NCBI GenBank assembly: GCA_910588435.1
Contig: CAJUPL010000005.1
Location: 30,602-94,601 of the forward strand
From: an uncultured Eggerthellaceae bacterium
GTDB taxonomy: Bacteria > Actinomycetota > Coriobacteriia > Coriobacteriales > Eggerthellaceae
Length of the DNA stretch: 64,000 nt
Direction of reading: 5' to 3'
In this document: positions 52,924 through 61,811 of the stretch, piece after piece
How positions within the stretch are numbered: the first letter of the stretch is position 1
How the letters are laid out: each line of letters begins with the position of its first letter
The notes under the pieces: generated by a model
The model's input: only the letters and a program-made list of their open reading frames with translations
Told to the model about the DNA's origin: nothing
Databases searched by the model: none
Program-made: the position numbers and the translations under genes

Positions 52924-53310
52924 CTATTTCCCCCTGTTGATGTGAGAGCCGTCCATGACCTTCGCACCCTCCGGACGCTCATCCGGCTGCATGCGCGCGT
53001 TGAGCTCCGCTGCAAGGTCATCGTTCGAGATGTTGAACCTGGCCATGAGGACCATCAAGTGATAGATGAGGTCAGCTGCCTCGTAGCGAAGGTGGTCCTT
53101 TGAGGCTGGCTGATCCTCTGGCGCGAAGAGCTCCGTCTCCTTCGCCGCTAGGCAGGTTTCCAGGGATTCCTCAGACACCTTCTTGAGGAGCGAATCCAGC
53201 TTGCCGGTGAGCAAGCCGTGCGTGTAGCTTTGACCGGTGGCGTGGCGCCTATCTTCGATGGTGCGCGCAAGCGCGTCTAGCGTGGCGCCGATCTGTGAGT
53301 CATTTTGCAT
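52924..53310 (-). CDS. hisE: Phosphoribosyl-ATP pyrophosphatase
   Basis: 128 residues, second step of histidine synthesis, opening phosphoribosyl-ATP. The all-alpha MazG-like NTP pyrophosphatase fold is shown by KKVSEESLETCLAAKE and the metal-binding E-x-x-D in LRYEAADLIYHLMVLMARF. A stand-alone HisE (no HisI fusion), separate from other his genes, and coupled to glmM by near-overlap. Confidence 0.9.
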   Translation of the reverse strand: MQNDSQIGATLDALARTIEDRRHATGQSYTHGLLTGKLDSLLKKVSEESLETCLAAKETELFAPEDQPASKDHLRYEAADLIYHLMVLMARFNISNDDLAAELNARMQPDERPEGAKVMDGSHINRGK

Positions 53311-53368
53311 GCGGGCATTTTACAGCAAGCGAACATCGGGCATCCTCATGCCGCCCAAATTATGACCT

Positions 53369-53413
53369 GAGAGGTCAATGACATTAAGCACGGGGAATTG
53401 TCATTGACCTCTC
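53369..53413. repeat. Perfect 15-bp inverted repeat upstream of hisE
   Basis: GAGAGGTCAATGACA and TGTCATTGACCTCTC with a 15-base spacer. A second repeat follows at 53417-53443 (TTCCGCCG / CGGCGGAA). Neither is followed by a T-run on the minus side. They could be an operator pair or a structured leader. Confidence 0.6.
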
Positions 53414-53653
53414 TTGTTCCGCCGTTCTAACGAAGCGGCGGAATGAATTGACGCTGCGGCTCCGAATGGCACCTGACCTTGCCATTTTCTTCGGGCTCGG
53501 CGTTGGCCAAAGCCAACTTGGCCCTCAGACATGGCAATCTCAGGCACCCTTCGAACCCTCGCTTTCTTTGGTGAACCTGAGGCTCTTTCTATTCTTCTTG
53601 CCACCCTTCCCAACCTGCTGCACCTTCTGGGCACATGCCCCTAATCCGGTGTC

Positions 53654-53680
53654 GCGGGCACGCTGTGCCCGCTCCTTTTA
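53654..53680 (+). terminator. Plus-strand terminator without an upstream gene
   Basis: GCGGGCAC and GTGCCCGC are perfect 8-bp arms around a 3-base loop, followed by TCCTTTTA. No convincing protein gene precedes it on the plus strand, so it may end a small RNA of about 250 bases, or it may be a terminator acting on a minus-strand read-through. Confidence 0.5.
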
Positions 53681-53778
53681 CTACGGCCTTTAACATCCCG
53701 CATTCGCTTTCACGCTCATGCGGAATGTAGCGGCCTTGGTGGCCTTCCGGCCACCGCTCCGGGTGGAATCATTTTCTG

Positions 53779-54023
53779 TGGGCGCTTGCATTGCAAGCGC
53801 AGCTGCCTGCAAGCCCGAAGGGCGAGAAGGTAGCGTAATGAGGGCGTCAGCCCGAAATGCCCGGATAGCTGATCTGCGCCAGGCTAGCTGGCCCGACCAG
53901 TTGCCTTGTTCCGGGTGTTCGCAGGCTATCGCCTGCGTTACGCATTGCTGGCGCAATGCTGCGTCTCCAATGGAGACGCCCACTATTAGGGGCGATCGCG
54001 CTTGCAATGCAAGCGCCCACTAA
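53779..54023 (+). repeat. GC-rich hairpin mosaic repeat, copy 4 (full length)
   Basis: Contains GCGCTTGCATTGCAAGCGC, CCCGAAGGGC, the core ATGAGGGCGTCAGCCCGAAA, GCCAGGCTAGCTGGC, GCAGGCTATCGCCTGC, GCATTGCTGGCGCAATGC, GCGTCTCCAATGGAGACGC and again GCGCTTGCAATGCAAGCGC. It lies between the surface-protein stop and hisE. Confidence 0.88.
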
Positions 54024-54076
54024 TGAGGGAGGCGATTGTGCTGGCACCCGCGACAACGGATCAAGGGCAAGCCCCA

Positions 54077-57000
54077 TCAACCGCGTTTGGCGGCCTTCTT
54101 CATCTTCTTGCGGGTCTTCTTGGCGGCAACGGCTGCGGCAGCCACAGTGGCCATGAGGCATGCCATGGCATCTGCAGCAACGTCCCCTGTCTGCGGAAGC
54201 GCGCCATACGCCCCCTGTTCGCGAACGGGAGCCGGCTCATCCCAAGCGCTCTTGCTAGCGATGAGCGCATCGTATGCAGCCTTGGCCTCACGATACGCGT
54301 CAAGCGCGCTGTTGTAGTCAGCAAGCGCCGCTAGATACGCAGGCGTTGCCGTTATCTGATCGCGAACGGCAGCAGCATCAGCGCGCGCCTGCCCAAGCGC
54401 CGCCGCAGCCTGATCCAGCTGCGCCTGCGCGCTATCAACAGCAGCCTTCGCATCCGGGACCTCTTGCAGCTTGGGATCGATCTGCGCCTGCCACTCAGCG
54501 AACCCTCGCCCCGTTGAGCGCAGCGCCATCCTGGCTTGCGCTCGGCGAGCAGAGCCATACCCGATGGTCCCCGCATTCAGCGCCGTTTCGAAATCCACAG
54601 CAGCCATCTTGGAATGCTCTGACTGCGCCATCAACAGAGCAGCCCGCATATCAGGGATCCCCAAGCTCTCCTCTGTCACTTTGACAGCCTCAAGCTCCTC
54701 TTGCGCCTTGACAAGCGCATCTTCCTTGCCTGCAAGCTTGGCTATGGCATCTGAGATCCTCTGCGCCGTCTTGCGAATGCCATCCAGCAAGCCAGCCTTC
54801 TGCTCAACTGCCGCCTCCGCATCAGTGACCGACTTCGCTGCAGCCTCGTTCGCAGACTGCTTGGCCTCCTTTGCGCTGTTGGCCTGCGTGAGCTTGCCTT
54901 GCAGCTGGCTCACCTCTTGTGCCTTCGCGCTGTGTGCGCCCTCCGCCTCAGTGAGTGCCGTCTGCGCAGCCGTTGCTGCGTCTTGCTTGGCGTCTACGTC
55001 TGCCTGACGCGCGCTGATGATGGAGGTCACGGCCTCCTTCGCCTTGGTCAGCGCCTGCTCAAGGCCAGGCAGGAGCCCGCGCTTTCGCCCAAGCTCTGCT
55101 TGCAGCTCAGATGCCTTGGCCGCCGCTTCGCCCTTGGCAGCCTCCTTCTCAGACAGCGTCTGCTTGGCACCCTCAAGCTCAGTGCTAGCGTCAGCTACGG
55201 CTTGATTCGCCTCGGTCAGTTGCGCCAGCTTCTTGTTGTAGGCCTGCAGGGCCGCCGTGTACGCATCTGCCGCGTTCGCCGCCTCTTCCTGCGCCGCCAC
55301 GCTGTCATCCTTCGCCTTGTTCAAGGCCGTCAAGAGCGCATCGGCCTCTTGCTGCTTGAGGCCGACCACGCCCTCCTTGCCAGCCGCCGCCTCTTCAAGC
55401 TCTTGCAGCTTCTGACGCGCCGCCGCTATCTCAGGAGTGTCTCCGCCAAGCGTGGCAGCGTACCCCTCAAGGAGCGCCCGCAGCGCCTCGCCCTCCAAGA
55501 CCACCGTGAACGGCGAGGTCAGGCCATCCTTGCCAGCCTGGTTGCGAGAGAGCAGCTGCGCGAACTTGGGATTGCCAGCAGCCGCGCTGTTCGTTGCAAG
55601 CCCGCAGACCGTATACACCGAATAGAGCGAATAATCCTTCGCGCCCATGCCAGCTAGAGCCGCGATGGAATCATCCGTATTCATGACATTCATCTCGCGC
55701 GGCGCATATTCGGTGACCCATGTGGCGCTGAAATGCTCAAGCGCATTCATGTTCACCATTGACATGGCCATGAGCACCGGAGACACGCGAAGCGCCTCCC
55801 CTAAGGCCCCGTCTGTCTGCACCCCGGCAGCCGGCGGCGTGCCTGTGTAGTGATAGCTGCCATTCAGACGGCGGTCATTCTCCAGCGCCAGAAGATCAAG
55901 CGCCTTCAGCATGTTGTCTATATGGGTTGCATCCGTCAGCTGCCCGATGTTGCCCATGGCATCCGCCACATTCAAAGAGCCCACGCTTGAGTGGAGCGAG
56001 CCCTGCTTGCCTTGCATATCATCCGGATCCAGCAAGACATCAAGCGCAAGCTGCCATTCGGCCTGCTCAGACGTGCCTTCCGTCTCCTTGATCATGTACT
56101 TGAAGAAGCCAACGGCCGAATACGCCTCCCCCACGCGTGACTTCTCCGCGATCAGCTTTTCAAGCTCAGCCTGCTGGGCATCCTTCGCGGCGCGCGCTTG
56201 ATCCAGCTCCTCCTGCGCAGCTTCCACGGCCTGGTTCGCCTTGTCATACGCTTCCTGAGCTGCCCGCACCTTGTCAGCCGCCGCGCTGGCAGACGCATCA
56301 GCGTCCCCCTTGGATGAAAGCGCGTCATCCTTCTCCCGCTCAAGACGGGCAACCTCGGTTTCCAAGGCAGCCTTCGTTGAGTTCGCGTTGGTGAGCGCCG
56401 TCTGCGCCGCCGCAACCGCGTTCGATGCCTGGGTCACCTGCTCTTCCGCTTGGGACACGCTGGCGTTCGCAGCGGATAGCCCTCCTTCAATGCGTGAGAT
56501 CTCTGCGTTGCAGGCGTCAAGCTCAGCCTGCGCGCTTGTGACCTGCGCTTGTGCGGCGGCAACGTCAGCATCCGTTCCGTTCTGCGCTGCTTGCAATGCC
56601 TGCTTAGCTGATGCTAGCGCTGCGTCTGCCTCGCTCTTGCGCTGCTGAGCTTGGGACCGCTTCTGCTCCAATGCGGACAGCTGGCCCTCAGCTGCAGCAA
56701 GTTGCGAACTGGCCTCAGATGCCGCCGCCTCCGCATCAGCAAGCTCTTGCGCTGCTGTTGCCACAGCAGACTTGGCCGCCTCAAGGTCAGATTTCGCCTT
56801 CTCATAAGCGCTCTCAGCTGAAGATACGTCAGCGTCTATATTCGGGTTCGCCGCCTTCAGGGCATCAAGCTCGGCCTTTGCCTCATCCCGGGCCCGTTCG
56901 GCATCTATGACCGCCTGCTGCTTGTCAGCGAACGTCTCGTTCGCATGCTGCAAGTAGGCTTCCGCGGACTTGATCTGCGCGTCCACCTCTGAGCACTTGA

Positions 57001-57514
57001 GATTGAGGTCCGCCACGGCTGATTCCAGCATAGCGCGCGCATCCGCTATGGCCTTTGCATGCGCCGCTGCCGCTGCGTTCTTGCTGTTCAAGGCCGCATC
57101 ATATGCAGACTGCAAGGCGGCCACCTTGCCATCCGCGTCCGTCATGGGAAGCGACACCACATCTAGCGCCACCTTCGCCTGCGCCACCAGCTCCTCAGCC
57201 TGCTTCAAGAGCGCCAGCAACTCCTCTTCGGTTGCAAGCACATGAGCGCTGTCCTTTATCTGGCTGGATTCCGCGGTGATCTGAGAGACGCTGGATGACC
57301 CGCTCTCTTGGTCTGGATCCAGCTCATCTGACGCCTCAAGCTCAGCGGCGATGGCCGGAGTCACGGGAGCTGCTGCCAAGATGGCTGAAAGGGTTGCAGA
57401 CATAGCGCAGGAAAGCGCGCTCTTCGCACCAAAATGAGCATGCGCGTTGCGCATGCTAGCTATCTCAGCCTCCGTGGTGCGTTCATGCTGCGTTCGAGGA
57501 GTTGGAACCTTCAT
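54077..57514 (-). CDS. LPxTG-anchored coiled-coil surface protein, SEC10/PgrA-like
   Basis: 1145 residues from the ATG at 57514 (GGAGGGGG about 10 bases upstream; later and earlier starts have no site). A long signal peptide ends near AAAPVTPAIAAE. Residues about 100-460 are an Ala-rich coiled coil of heptads; about 465-690 form a globular, CAP-like domain (YSAVGFFKYMIKETEGTSEQ, then NMNALEHFSATWVTEYAPRE); a second long coiled coil runs to about 1090. The C-terminus is LPQTGDVAADAMACLMATVA plus a basic tail: a sortase signal. The layout resembles the Firmicutes surface-exclusion proteins SEC10/PgrA. Likely an adhesin or conjugation-related surface fibre. The sortase gene is not in this window. 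Confidence 0.85.
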   Translation of the reverse strand: MKVPTPRTQHERTTEAEIASMRNAHAHFGAKSALSCAMSATLSAILAAAPVTPAIAAELEASDELDPDQESGSSSVSQITAESSQIKDSAHVLATEEELLALLKQAEELVAQAKVALDVVSLPMTDADGKVAALQSAYDAALNSKNAAAAAHAKAIADARAMLESAVADLNLKCSEVDAQIKSAEAYLQHANETFADKQQAVIDAERARDEAKAELDALKAANPNIDADVSSAESAYEKAKSDLEAAKSAVATAAQELADAEAAASEASSQLAAAEGQLSALEQKRSQAQQRKSEADAALASAKQALQAAQNGTDADVAAAQAQVTSAQAELDACNAEISRIEGGLSAANASVSQAEEQVTQASNAVAAAQTALTNANSTKAALETEVARLEREKDDALSSKGDADASASAAADKVRAAQEAYDKANQAVEAAQEELDQARAAKDAQQAELEKLIAEKSRVGEAYSAVGFFKYMIKETEGTSEQAEWQLALDVLLDPDDMQGKQGSLHSSVGSLNVADAMGNIGQLTDATHIDNMLKALDLLALENDRRLNGSYHYTGTPPAAGVQTDGALGEALRVSPVLMAMSMVNMNALEHFSATWVTEYAPREMNVMNTDDSIAALAGMGAKDYSLYSVYTVCGLATNSAAAGNPKFAQLLSRNQAGKDGLTSPFTVVLEGEALRALLEGYAATLGGDTPEIAAARQKLQELEEAAAGKEGVVGLKQQEADALLTALNKAKDDSVAAQEEAANAADAYTAALQAYNKKLAQLTEANQAVADASTELEGAKQTLSEKEAAKGEAAAKASELQAELGRKRGLLPGLEQALTKAKEAVTSIISARQADVDAKQDAATAAQTALTEAEGAHSAKAQEVSQLQGKLTQANSAKEAKQSANEAAAKSVTDAEAAVEQKAGLLDGIRKTAQRISDAIAKLAGKEDALVKAQEELEAVKVTEESLGIPDMRAALLMAQSEHSKMAAVDFETALNAGTIGYGSARRAQARMALRSTGRGFAEWQAQIDPKLQEVPDAKAAVDSAQAQLDQAAAALGQARADAAAVRDQITATPAYLAALADYNSALDAYREAKAAYDALIASKSAWDEPAPVREQGAYGALPQTGDVAADAMACLMATVAAAAVAAKKTRKKMKKAAKRG

Positions 57515-57628
57515 ATCCGGAGCCCCCTCCGCCTTACGTGGGAACATCTGAGGCTTGCTTCGCCGAAGATGTTTCCGAACCGTAATCTTACCATGGCGAA
57601 CTTCGTTCTTGTTAGAATCCTTCACACC

Positions 57629-58360
57629 ATGTGCAATGATGAGAGCATATCCAGGTCGCTTCGCCTCTTGGGCCCTGAGGGCGTGGCAAGGCTGAAGGCC
57701 GCGAAGGTTGCGGTCATCGGGCTTGGCGGCGTGGGTTCTGCCTGCGCGGAGTCACTAGTGCGCGGCGGCGTTGGCAGCTTCCTGTTCGTTGACAAGGACG
57801 TTGTTGAGGCAAGCAACATCAACAGACAGCAGATAGCGTTCAGGAGCACGATAGGCCAGCGCAAGGTTGACGTCATGGCCGCCATGGCGAAGGACATCAA
57901 CCCGGACGCCTGCATCGAGCGCCTGCATGCATTCGTCCTTGAGGAGAGCATTCAGGAGCAGATCGAGCCGTTCCTGCCGCTTGACTTCATAGTGGACGCC
58001 GTGGACACGCTGACGGCGAAGGCGGCCATCGCTGCGTTCGCAAGCCAACGCGGCATACCGTCTGTGTCGGCCATGGGGATGGCGAACAGGTCTGACCCAA
58101 CCGCGCTCAGGTTCGCTGACCTGTTCAGCACCGAAGGGTGCCCGTTCTGCAGGGAGATGCGCAAGATCTGCCGCTCAAGGGGCATTGCGAACATGAGCGT
58201 GCTCTACTCAACGGAGCGGCCCGCGAAGGTGAAGCCGCAGCCCGGAGCCGCGCGCTCTGAGAAGACGGAGCTTGGGACGTACTCCTACATGCCGCCGGTT
58301 GCGGGCCTGATGCTGGCCGGCTGGGTGATCCAGAAGCTCACGCAATCTGGCTCACGTTGA
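57629..58360 (+). CDS. tcdA: tRNA threonylcarbamoyladenosine dehydratase
   Basis: 243 residues from the ATG at 57629. An E1-like ThiF-fold enzyme that cyclises t6A37 of tRNA using ATP. Motifs: VAVIGLGGVGSACAESLVRG, VDKDVVEASNINRQQIA, and VDAVDTLTAKAAI; the pattern without a ubiquitin-like partner gene fits TcdA (YgdL) better than MoeB or ThiF. There is no ribosome site; a TAGAAT -10 box at 57613-57618 lies 10 bases before the ATG, so the transcript is likely leaderless. Divergent from the surface-protein gene. Confidence 0.88.
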   Translation: MCNDESISRSLRLLGPEGVARLKAAKVAVIGLGGVGSACAESLVRGGVGSFLFVDKDVVEASNINRQQIAFRSTIGQRKVDVMAAMAKDINPDACIERLHAFVLEESIQEQIEPFLPLDFIVDAVDTLTAKAAIAAFASQRGIPSVSAMGMANRSDPTALRFADLFSTEGCPFCREMRKICRSRGIANMSVLYSTERPAKVKPQPGAARSEKTELGTYSYMPPVAGLMLAGWVIQKLTQSGSR

Positions 58361-58413
58361 GTGCGCATCAAGAACGGATACGCACCTACGGAGGTTCTGC
58401 AGTGCGTACGCGC

Positions 58414-58878
58414 TTAGGCGTTCGCCATGTCCTCTTTCATCTGGATGACCTTGGCCATTGCGTCCTCTGCCACATCGTCCGTGCCGGAGCCGATGATCTG
58501 AGCTGCCAAGATGGCCGCATTCTTCGCGCCGTTGATGGCAACCGTGGCAACTGGCACGCCGCTTGGCATCTGCACCATGGAGAGAAGGGAATCCAATCCG
58601 CCCAGGTCCGAGGTCTTCATGGGCACTGCGATCACGGGCAGCGGCGTGAATGCCGCAACCACGCCACCTAGATGCGCCGCCTTGCCAGCTGCCGCCACGA
58701 TGACGCGCATGCCGCGCTCGCGTGCGCTGCCGGCCCATTCGTGCACGACGTCCGGCTTGCGGTGCGCACTGGCGATCTTGACCTCATATGAGATCCCGAA
58801 CGCGTCCAACTGGTCTGCGCATGCCTGCATCACTGGCATATCTGATTCTGACCCCATGATGATCCCTACAAGCGGCAT
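58414..58878 (-). CDS. purE: N5-carboxyaminoimidazole ribonucleotide mutase
   Basis: 154 residues, class I PurE, purine synthesis. VGIIMGSESDMPVMQACADQ, IASAHRKPDVVHEWA (the conserved SAHR), VIVAAAGKAAHLGGVVAAFT and VPMKTSDLGGLDSLLSMVQM are all typical. GGAG before the start. PurK is not adjacent. It converges with tcdA. Confidence 0.96.
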   Translation of the reverse strand: MPLVGIIMGSESDMPVMQACADQLDAFGISYEVKIASAHRKPDVVHEWAGSARERGMRVIVAAAGKAAHLGGVVAAFTPLPVIAVPMKTSDLGGLDSLLSMVQMPSGVPVATVAINGAKNAAILAAQIIGSGTDDVAEDAMAKVIQMKEDMANA

Positions 58879-59005
58879 GCTGGCTCCTAACCTCTGCGTA
58901 TCTGCGTGCCGTCATTGTATCGCGAACCTTGCTGCCTCCCCTTGTCGACCCCTTTATCACCTAAGAGCAGCTGCATCCCGCATGCAAGGTCAACTCTCTC
59001 AAGAG

Positions 59006-59095
59006 TGGGCGCTTGCATTGCAAGCGCAGCTACCTGAAAGCCCGAAGGGCGAGAAGGTAGCGAAATGAGGGTGATAACCCGAAATACCCGGATCG
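59006..59095 (+). repeat. GC-rich hairpin mosaic repeat, copy 5 (half length)
   Basis: GCGCTTGCATTGCAAGCGC, CCCGAAGGGC and the core ATGAGGGTGATAACCCGAAA. It stops where the longer copies continue. Between purE and acnA. Confidence 0.85.
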
Positions 59096-59105
59096 GTGTT
59101 CGAAC

Positions 59106-59142
59106 GTGACATTAGATGTGTTCTAATGTCACCTAATGTCAC
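59106..59142. repeat. Palindrome with extra direct repeat after acnA
   Basis: GTGACATTAGA and TCTAATGTCAC (perfect 11-bp arms, 5-base spacer, 59106-59132) followed by a further CTAATGTCAC (59133-59142). It lies 10 bases past the acnA stop. A similar sequence lies at the EamA start (15187). Confidence 0.6.
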
Positions 59143-59151
59143 GCAAATAGG

Positions 59152-61800
59152 TTAAGCCATGCTGCGAAGCACGTACTGCAGGATGCCGTCATTGCGAAGG
59201 TATGCGCCCTCGGTTGGCGTATCCACGCGAACGGTGGCCTGGAACGATCCCGCAGACCCGTCTGGCCTGATGAACGAGACGGTCACCTCAGCTGGGTTCG
59301 GAAGCCCGTTCGCAAAGTCCACAGCCTGGATGCTGAATGCCTCGTCCCCCGCAAGCCCCACCGTCTCAGCGCTCTGCCCGTCAAGGAACTGCAACGGCAA
59401 GATCCCCATGCCGATCAAGTTCGAACGGTGGATGCGCTCATAGCTCTCAGCTATCACAGCGCGAACGCCAAGAAGCTTGGGACCCTTCGCGGCCCAGTCG
59501 CGCGAAGACCCGGACCCATACATCTTGCCCGCTATCACTATTGCAGGCACGCCTTCAGCCATGTAATGCTCAGCCGTGCTGAACACGGTTGATATCTGCC
59601 CGGTCAGCATGTCGCGCGTCCAGCCGCCAAGCTTGCCCTCTGCCAGCTTGTTCGCCAGCTTCACGTTGCCGAATGTGCCGCGAGCCATGACCTCATGATT
59701 GCCGCGACGGCTGCCATATGTGTTGAAGTCAGCCTCAGCCACGCCATGTTCGCGAAGATAGTCCGCTGCCGGAGAGTCCAGCGGGATGGCGCCAGCCGGG
59801 GAGATGTGGTCAGTGGTGATGAAGTCTCCCAGGAAGAGGAGCGCACGCGCGCCTTCGATGACGCCGGGCGCGCTTGAGTCAGAGCCCATGGCGTCGAAGA
59901 ACGTGGGACGGCGAACGTAAGTGGAGTCCTCCGCCCATGAGAACGCCTGCGTAGCATCGGCGGAGATGGCCTGCCACTCCTCGTTGCCGTCGTACATGCC
60001 CTCCGTGCCGCTGGCGTAGAGCTCAGCCGTCACGTGCTCTTTCACGGCAGCTGCAACCTCGGCCTGGGTGGGCATGATGTCAGCCAGGAACACGTCGGCG
60101 CCGTTCGCGTCCTGCCCAAGGGGCGCGCTGGTGATGCCCGCATCCATGGTGCCCAAGATGGCGAACGCGATCACGTGCGCCGGGGTCATCAGGTAGTTCT
60201 GTGAAACGTCCGGAGAGATGCGGCCTTCGAAGTTGCGGTTGCCAGAGAGCACGCTTGCAAGCTCCACGTCTGCGGCAACCTCATGCATCGGCTCTGCCAG
60301 CGGGCCGGAGTTCCCGATGCAGCTCATGCAGCCGAAGCCGCACGTGTAGAAGCCAACCTCCTGGAGCGCCTCCATGCAGCCTGCGCGCTCAAGCAGAAGC
60401 TGTGTTGCGTGGCTGCCGGGAGCCAGGATGGATTTCACCCACGGCTTGGCCTTGAGCCCGCGCTCTGCCGCCTTCTTCGCAAGCAGCCCGGCCTGAACCA
60501 TCATCTCAGGGTCAGTTGCCGTTGTGCAGCTGGTCACGGCAGCAATGGCTATAGAGCCGTCCGTCACGTTCACATCCTGGCCGCCCATGGTGACAGCATG
60601 CGGCTTGCGCGCAAGCCCGCGCTCTTCGGCCAGCTCGCAGAAGCGCGCGTGAACGTCTTGGATGTCCATGCGGTCATGCGGGCGGGACGGCCCAGACACG
60701 CTTGGACGCACGGTGGACAGGTCAAGCTGGATGACCTCGGAGTAGTTGCGCCCAGCGGCATCGTCTGTGTTCCAGAAGCCCTGCTCCTTCGCGTAGGCCT
60801 CCACCAGCGCCACGTGATCCTCACCACGGCCGCAGATGCGCAGGAAATCAAGCGTGCGCTCGTCCACCGGGAATAGCGTGCAGGTGCTGCCGTACTCCGG
60901 CGTCATGTTGGAGATAGCAGCGCGCTGCTGCCCTGACAGGGAGGCAAGCCCCGGCCCGAAGCACTCCACGAAGCATCCCACCACGCCGCGGGCGCGAAGC
61001 AGCTCTGCCAGCGTGAGCGACACATCCATTGCCGCAACGCCGTCAGAGAGCTGCCCGGTCATGCGGATGCCAACCACCTTCGGCACAAGCGTGGTGATCG
61101 GCTGGCCAAGCGCGGCAGCCTCAGCCTCGATGCCGCCAACGCCCCAGCCCAACACGCCGATGCCGTTCGCAGTTGGCGTATGCGAGTCAGTGCCAACCAG
61201 CGTGTCGAAAAAGGCGAACGCATTGCCGTCCGCGCCTTCTGCCTCAGACACCACATTCGCAAAGCACTCTATGTTCAACTGATGGCAGATCCCCTGCTCA
61301 GGCGGCACGATCCGCACGTTCTGGAATGACTGCTGCGCCCACTTGAAGAACTGATAGCGCTCCTTGTTGCGCTGGAACTCAAGCTCCGTGTTCTTCGCGA
61401 ACGCATCCGGGCTGCCCGCCACGTCAGCGATGACAGAATGGTCTATCACTAGGTCACACGGGATGTTCGGGTTGATGTCCTCCGGGTCCCCGCCAAGGTC
61501 TGCGAACGCTTCGCGCATCACCGCGAAGTCAACGAACACAGGCACGCCCGTGAGGTCCTGGTACAGCACGCGCGCCGGCATGAACTCAACCTCGTCTCCT
61601 GCCGCGCCCGCCTTCGCAGCAGACACGATCCGGTCCGCCATCTTGCGCGCCGCATCCTCGTCAGACACGTTGCGCAGCACGTTCTCAAGCACCACCTTGA
61701 GCGAGAACGGAAGGCCATCTGCACCCTCCACCTGGTTGATGGGGTAGCAGCCGAACGTGCGGCCGTTGACGTTGATCTGCGATGCGAAGCGCTCTGCCAT
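59152..61800 (-). CDS. acnA: Aconitate hydratase A
   Basis: 882 residues, start after AAGGAG. It isomerises citrate to isocitrate in the TCA cycle with a [4Fe-4S] cluster. The cluster Cys are in TSCTTATDP and the GCMSCIGNSGPL segment; the swivel domain reads KMYGSGSSRDWAAKGPKLLG. Bacterial AcnA/IRP type by length and order. The last gene of the HEAT-icd-acnA operon, 11 bases after icd. Confidence 0.97.
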   Translation of the reverse strand: MAERFASQINVNGRTFGCYPINQVEGADGLPFSLKVVLENVLRNVSDEDAARKMADRIVSAAKAGAAGDEVEFMPARVLYQDLTGVPVFVDFAVMREAFADLGGDPEDINPNIPCDLVIDHSVIADVAGSPDAFAKNTELEFQRNKERYQFFKWAQQSFQNVRIVPPEQGICHQLNIECFANVVSEAEGADGNAFAFFDTLVGTDSHTPTANGIGVLGWGVGGIEAEAAALGQPITTLVPKVVGIRMTGQLSDGVAAMDVSLTLAELLRARGVVGCFVECFGPGLASLSGQQRAAISNMTPEYGSTCTLFPVDERTLDFLRICGRGEDHVALVEAYAKEQGFWNTDDAAGRNYSEVIQLDLSTVRPSVSGPSRPHDRMDIQDVHARFCELAEERGLARKPHAVTMGGQDVNVTDGSIAIAAVTSCTTATDPEMMVQAGLLAKKAAERGLKAKPWVKSILAPGSHATQLLLERAGCMEALQEVGFYTCGFGCMSCIGNSGPLAEPMHEVAADVELASVLSGNRNFEGRISPDVSQNYLMTPAHVIAFAILGTMDAGITSAPLGQDANGADVFLADIMPTQAEVAAAVKEHVTAELYASGTEGMYDGNEEWQAISADATQAFSWAEDSTYVRRPTFFDAMGSDSSAPGVIEGARALLFLGDFITTDHISPAGAIPLDSPAADYLREHGVAEADFNTYGSRRGNHEVMARGTFGNVKLANKLAEGKLGGWTRDMLTGQISTVFSTAEHYMAEGVPAIVIAGKMYGSGSSRDWAAKGPKLLGVRAVIAESYERIHRSNLIGMGILPLQFLDGQSAETVGLAGDEAFSIQAVDFANGLPNPAEVTVSFIRPDGSAGSFQATVRVDTPTEGAYLRNDGILQYVLRSMA

Positions 61801-61811
61801 GCGAATCTCCT

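Noticed and set aside
53448..53693. Plus-strand ORF of 81 codons before the orphan terminator
   Set aside because: Runs through the terminator hairpin, has no ribosome site and has a low-complexity Pro/Phe/Leu composition. An RNA is the likelier reading, and that is itself uncertain.
53440..53700. SRP RNA, RNase P RNA or tmRNA in the gap upstream of hisE
   Set aside because: A GGTCAGG on the minus strand resembles the SRP loop, but the GGAAG partner loop is missing; the RNase P core and tmRNA ends are also absent.
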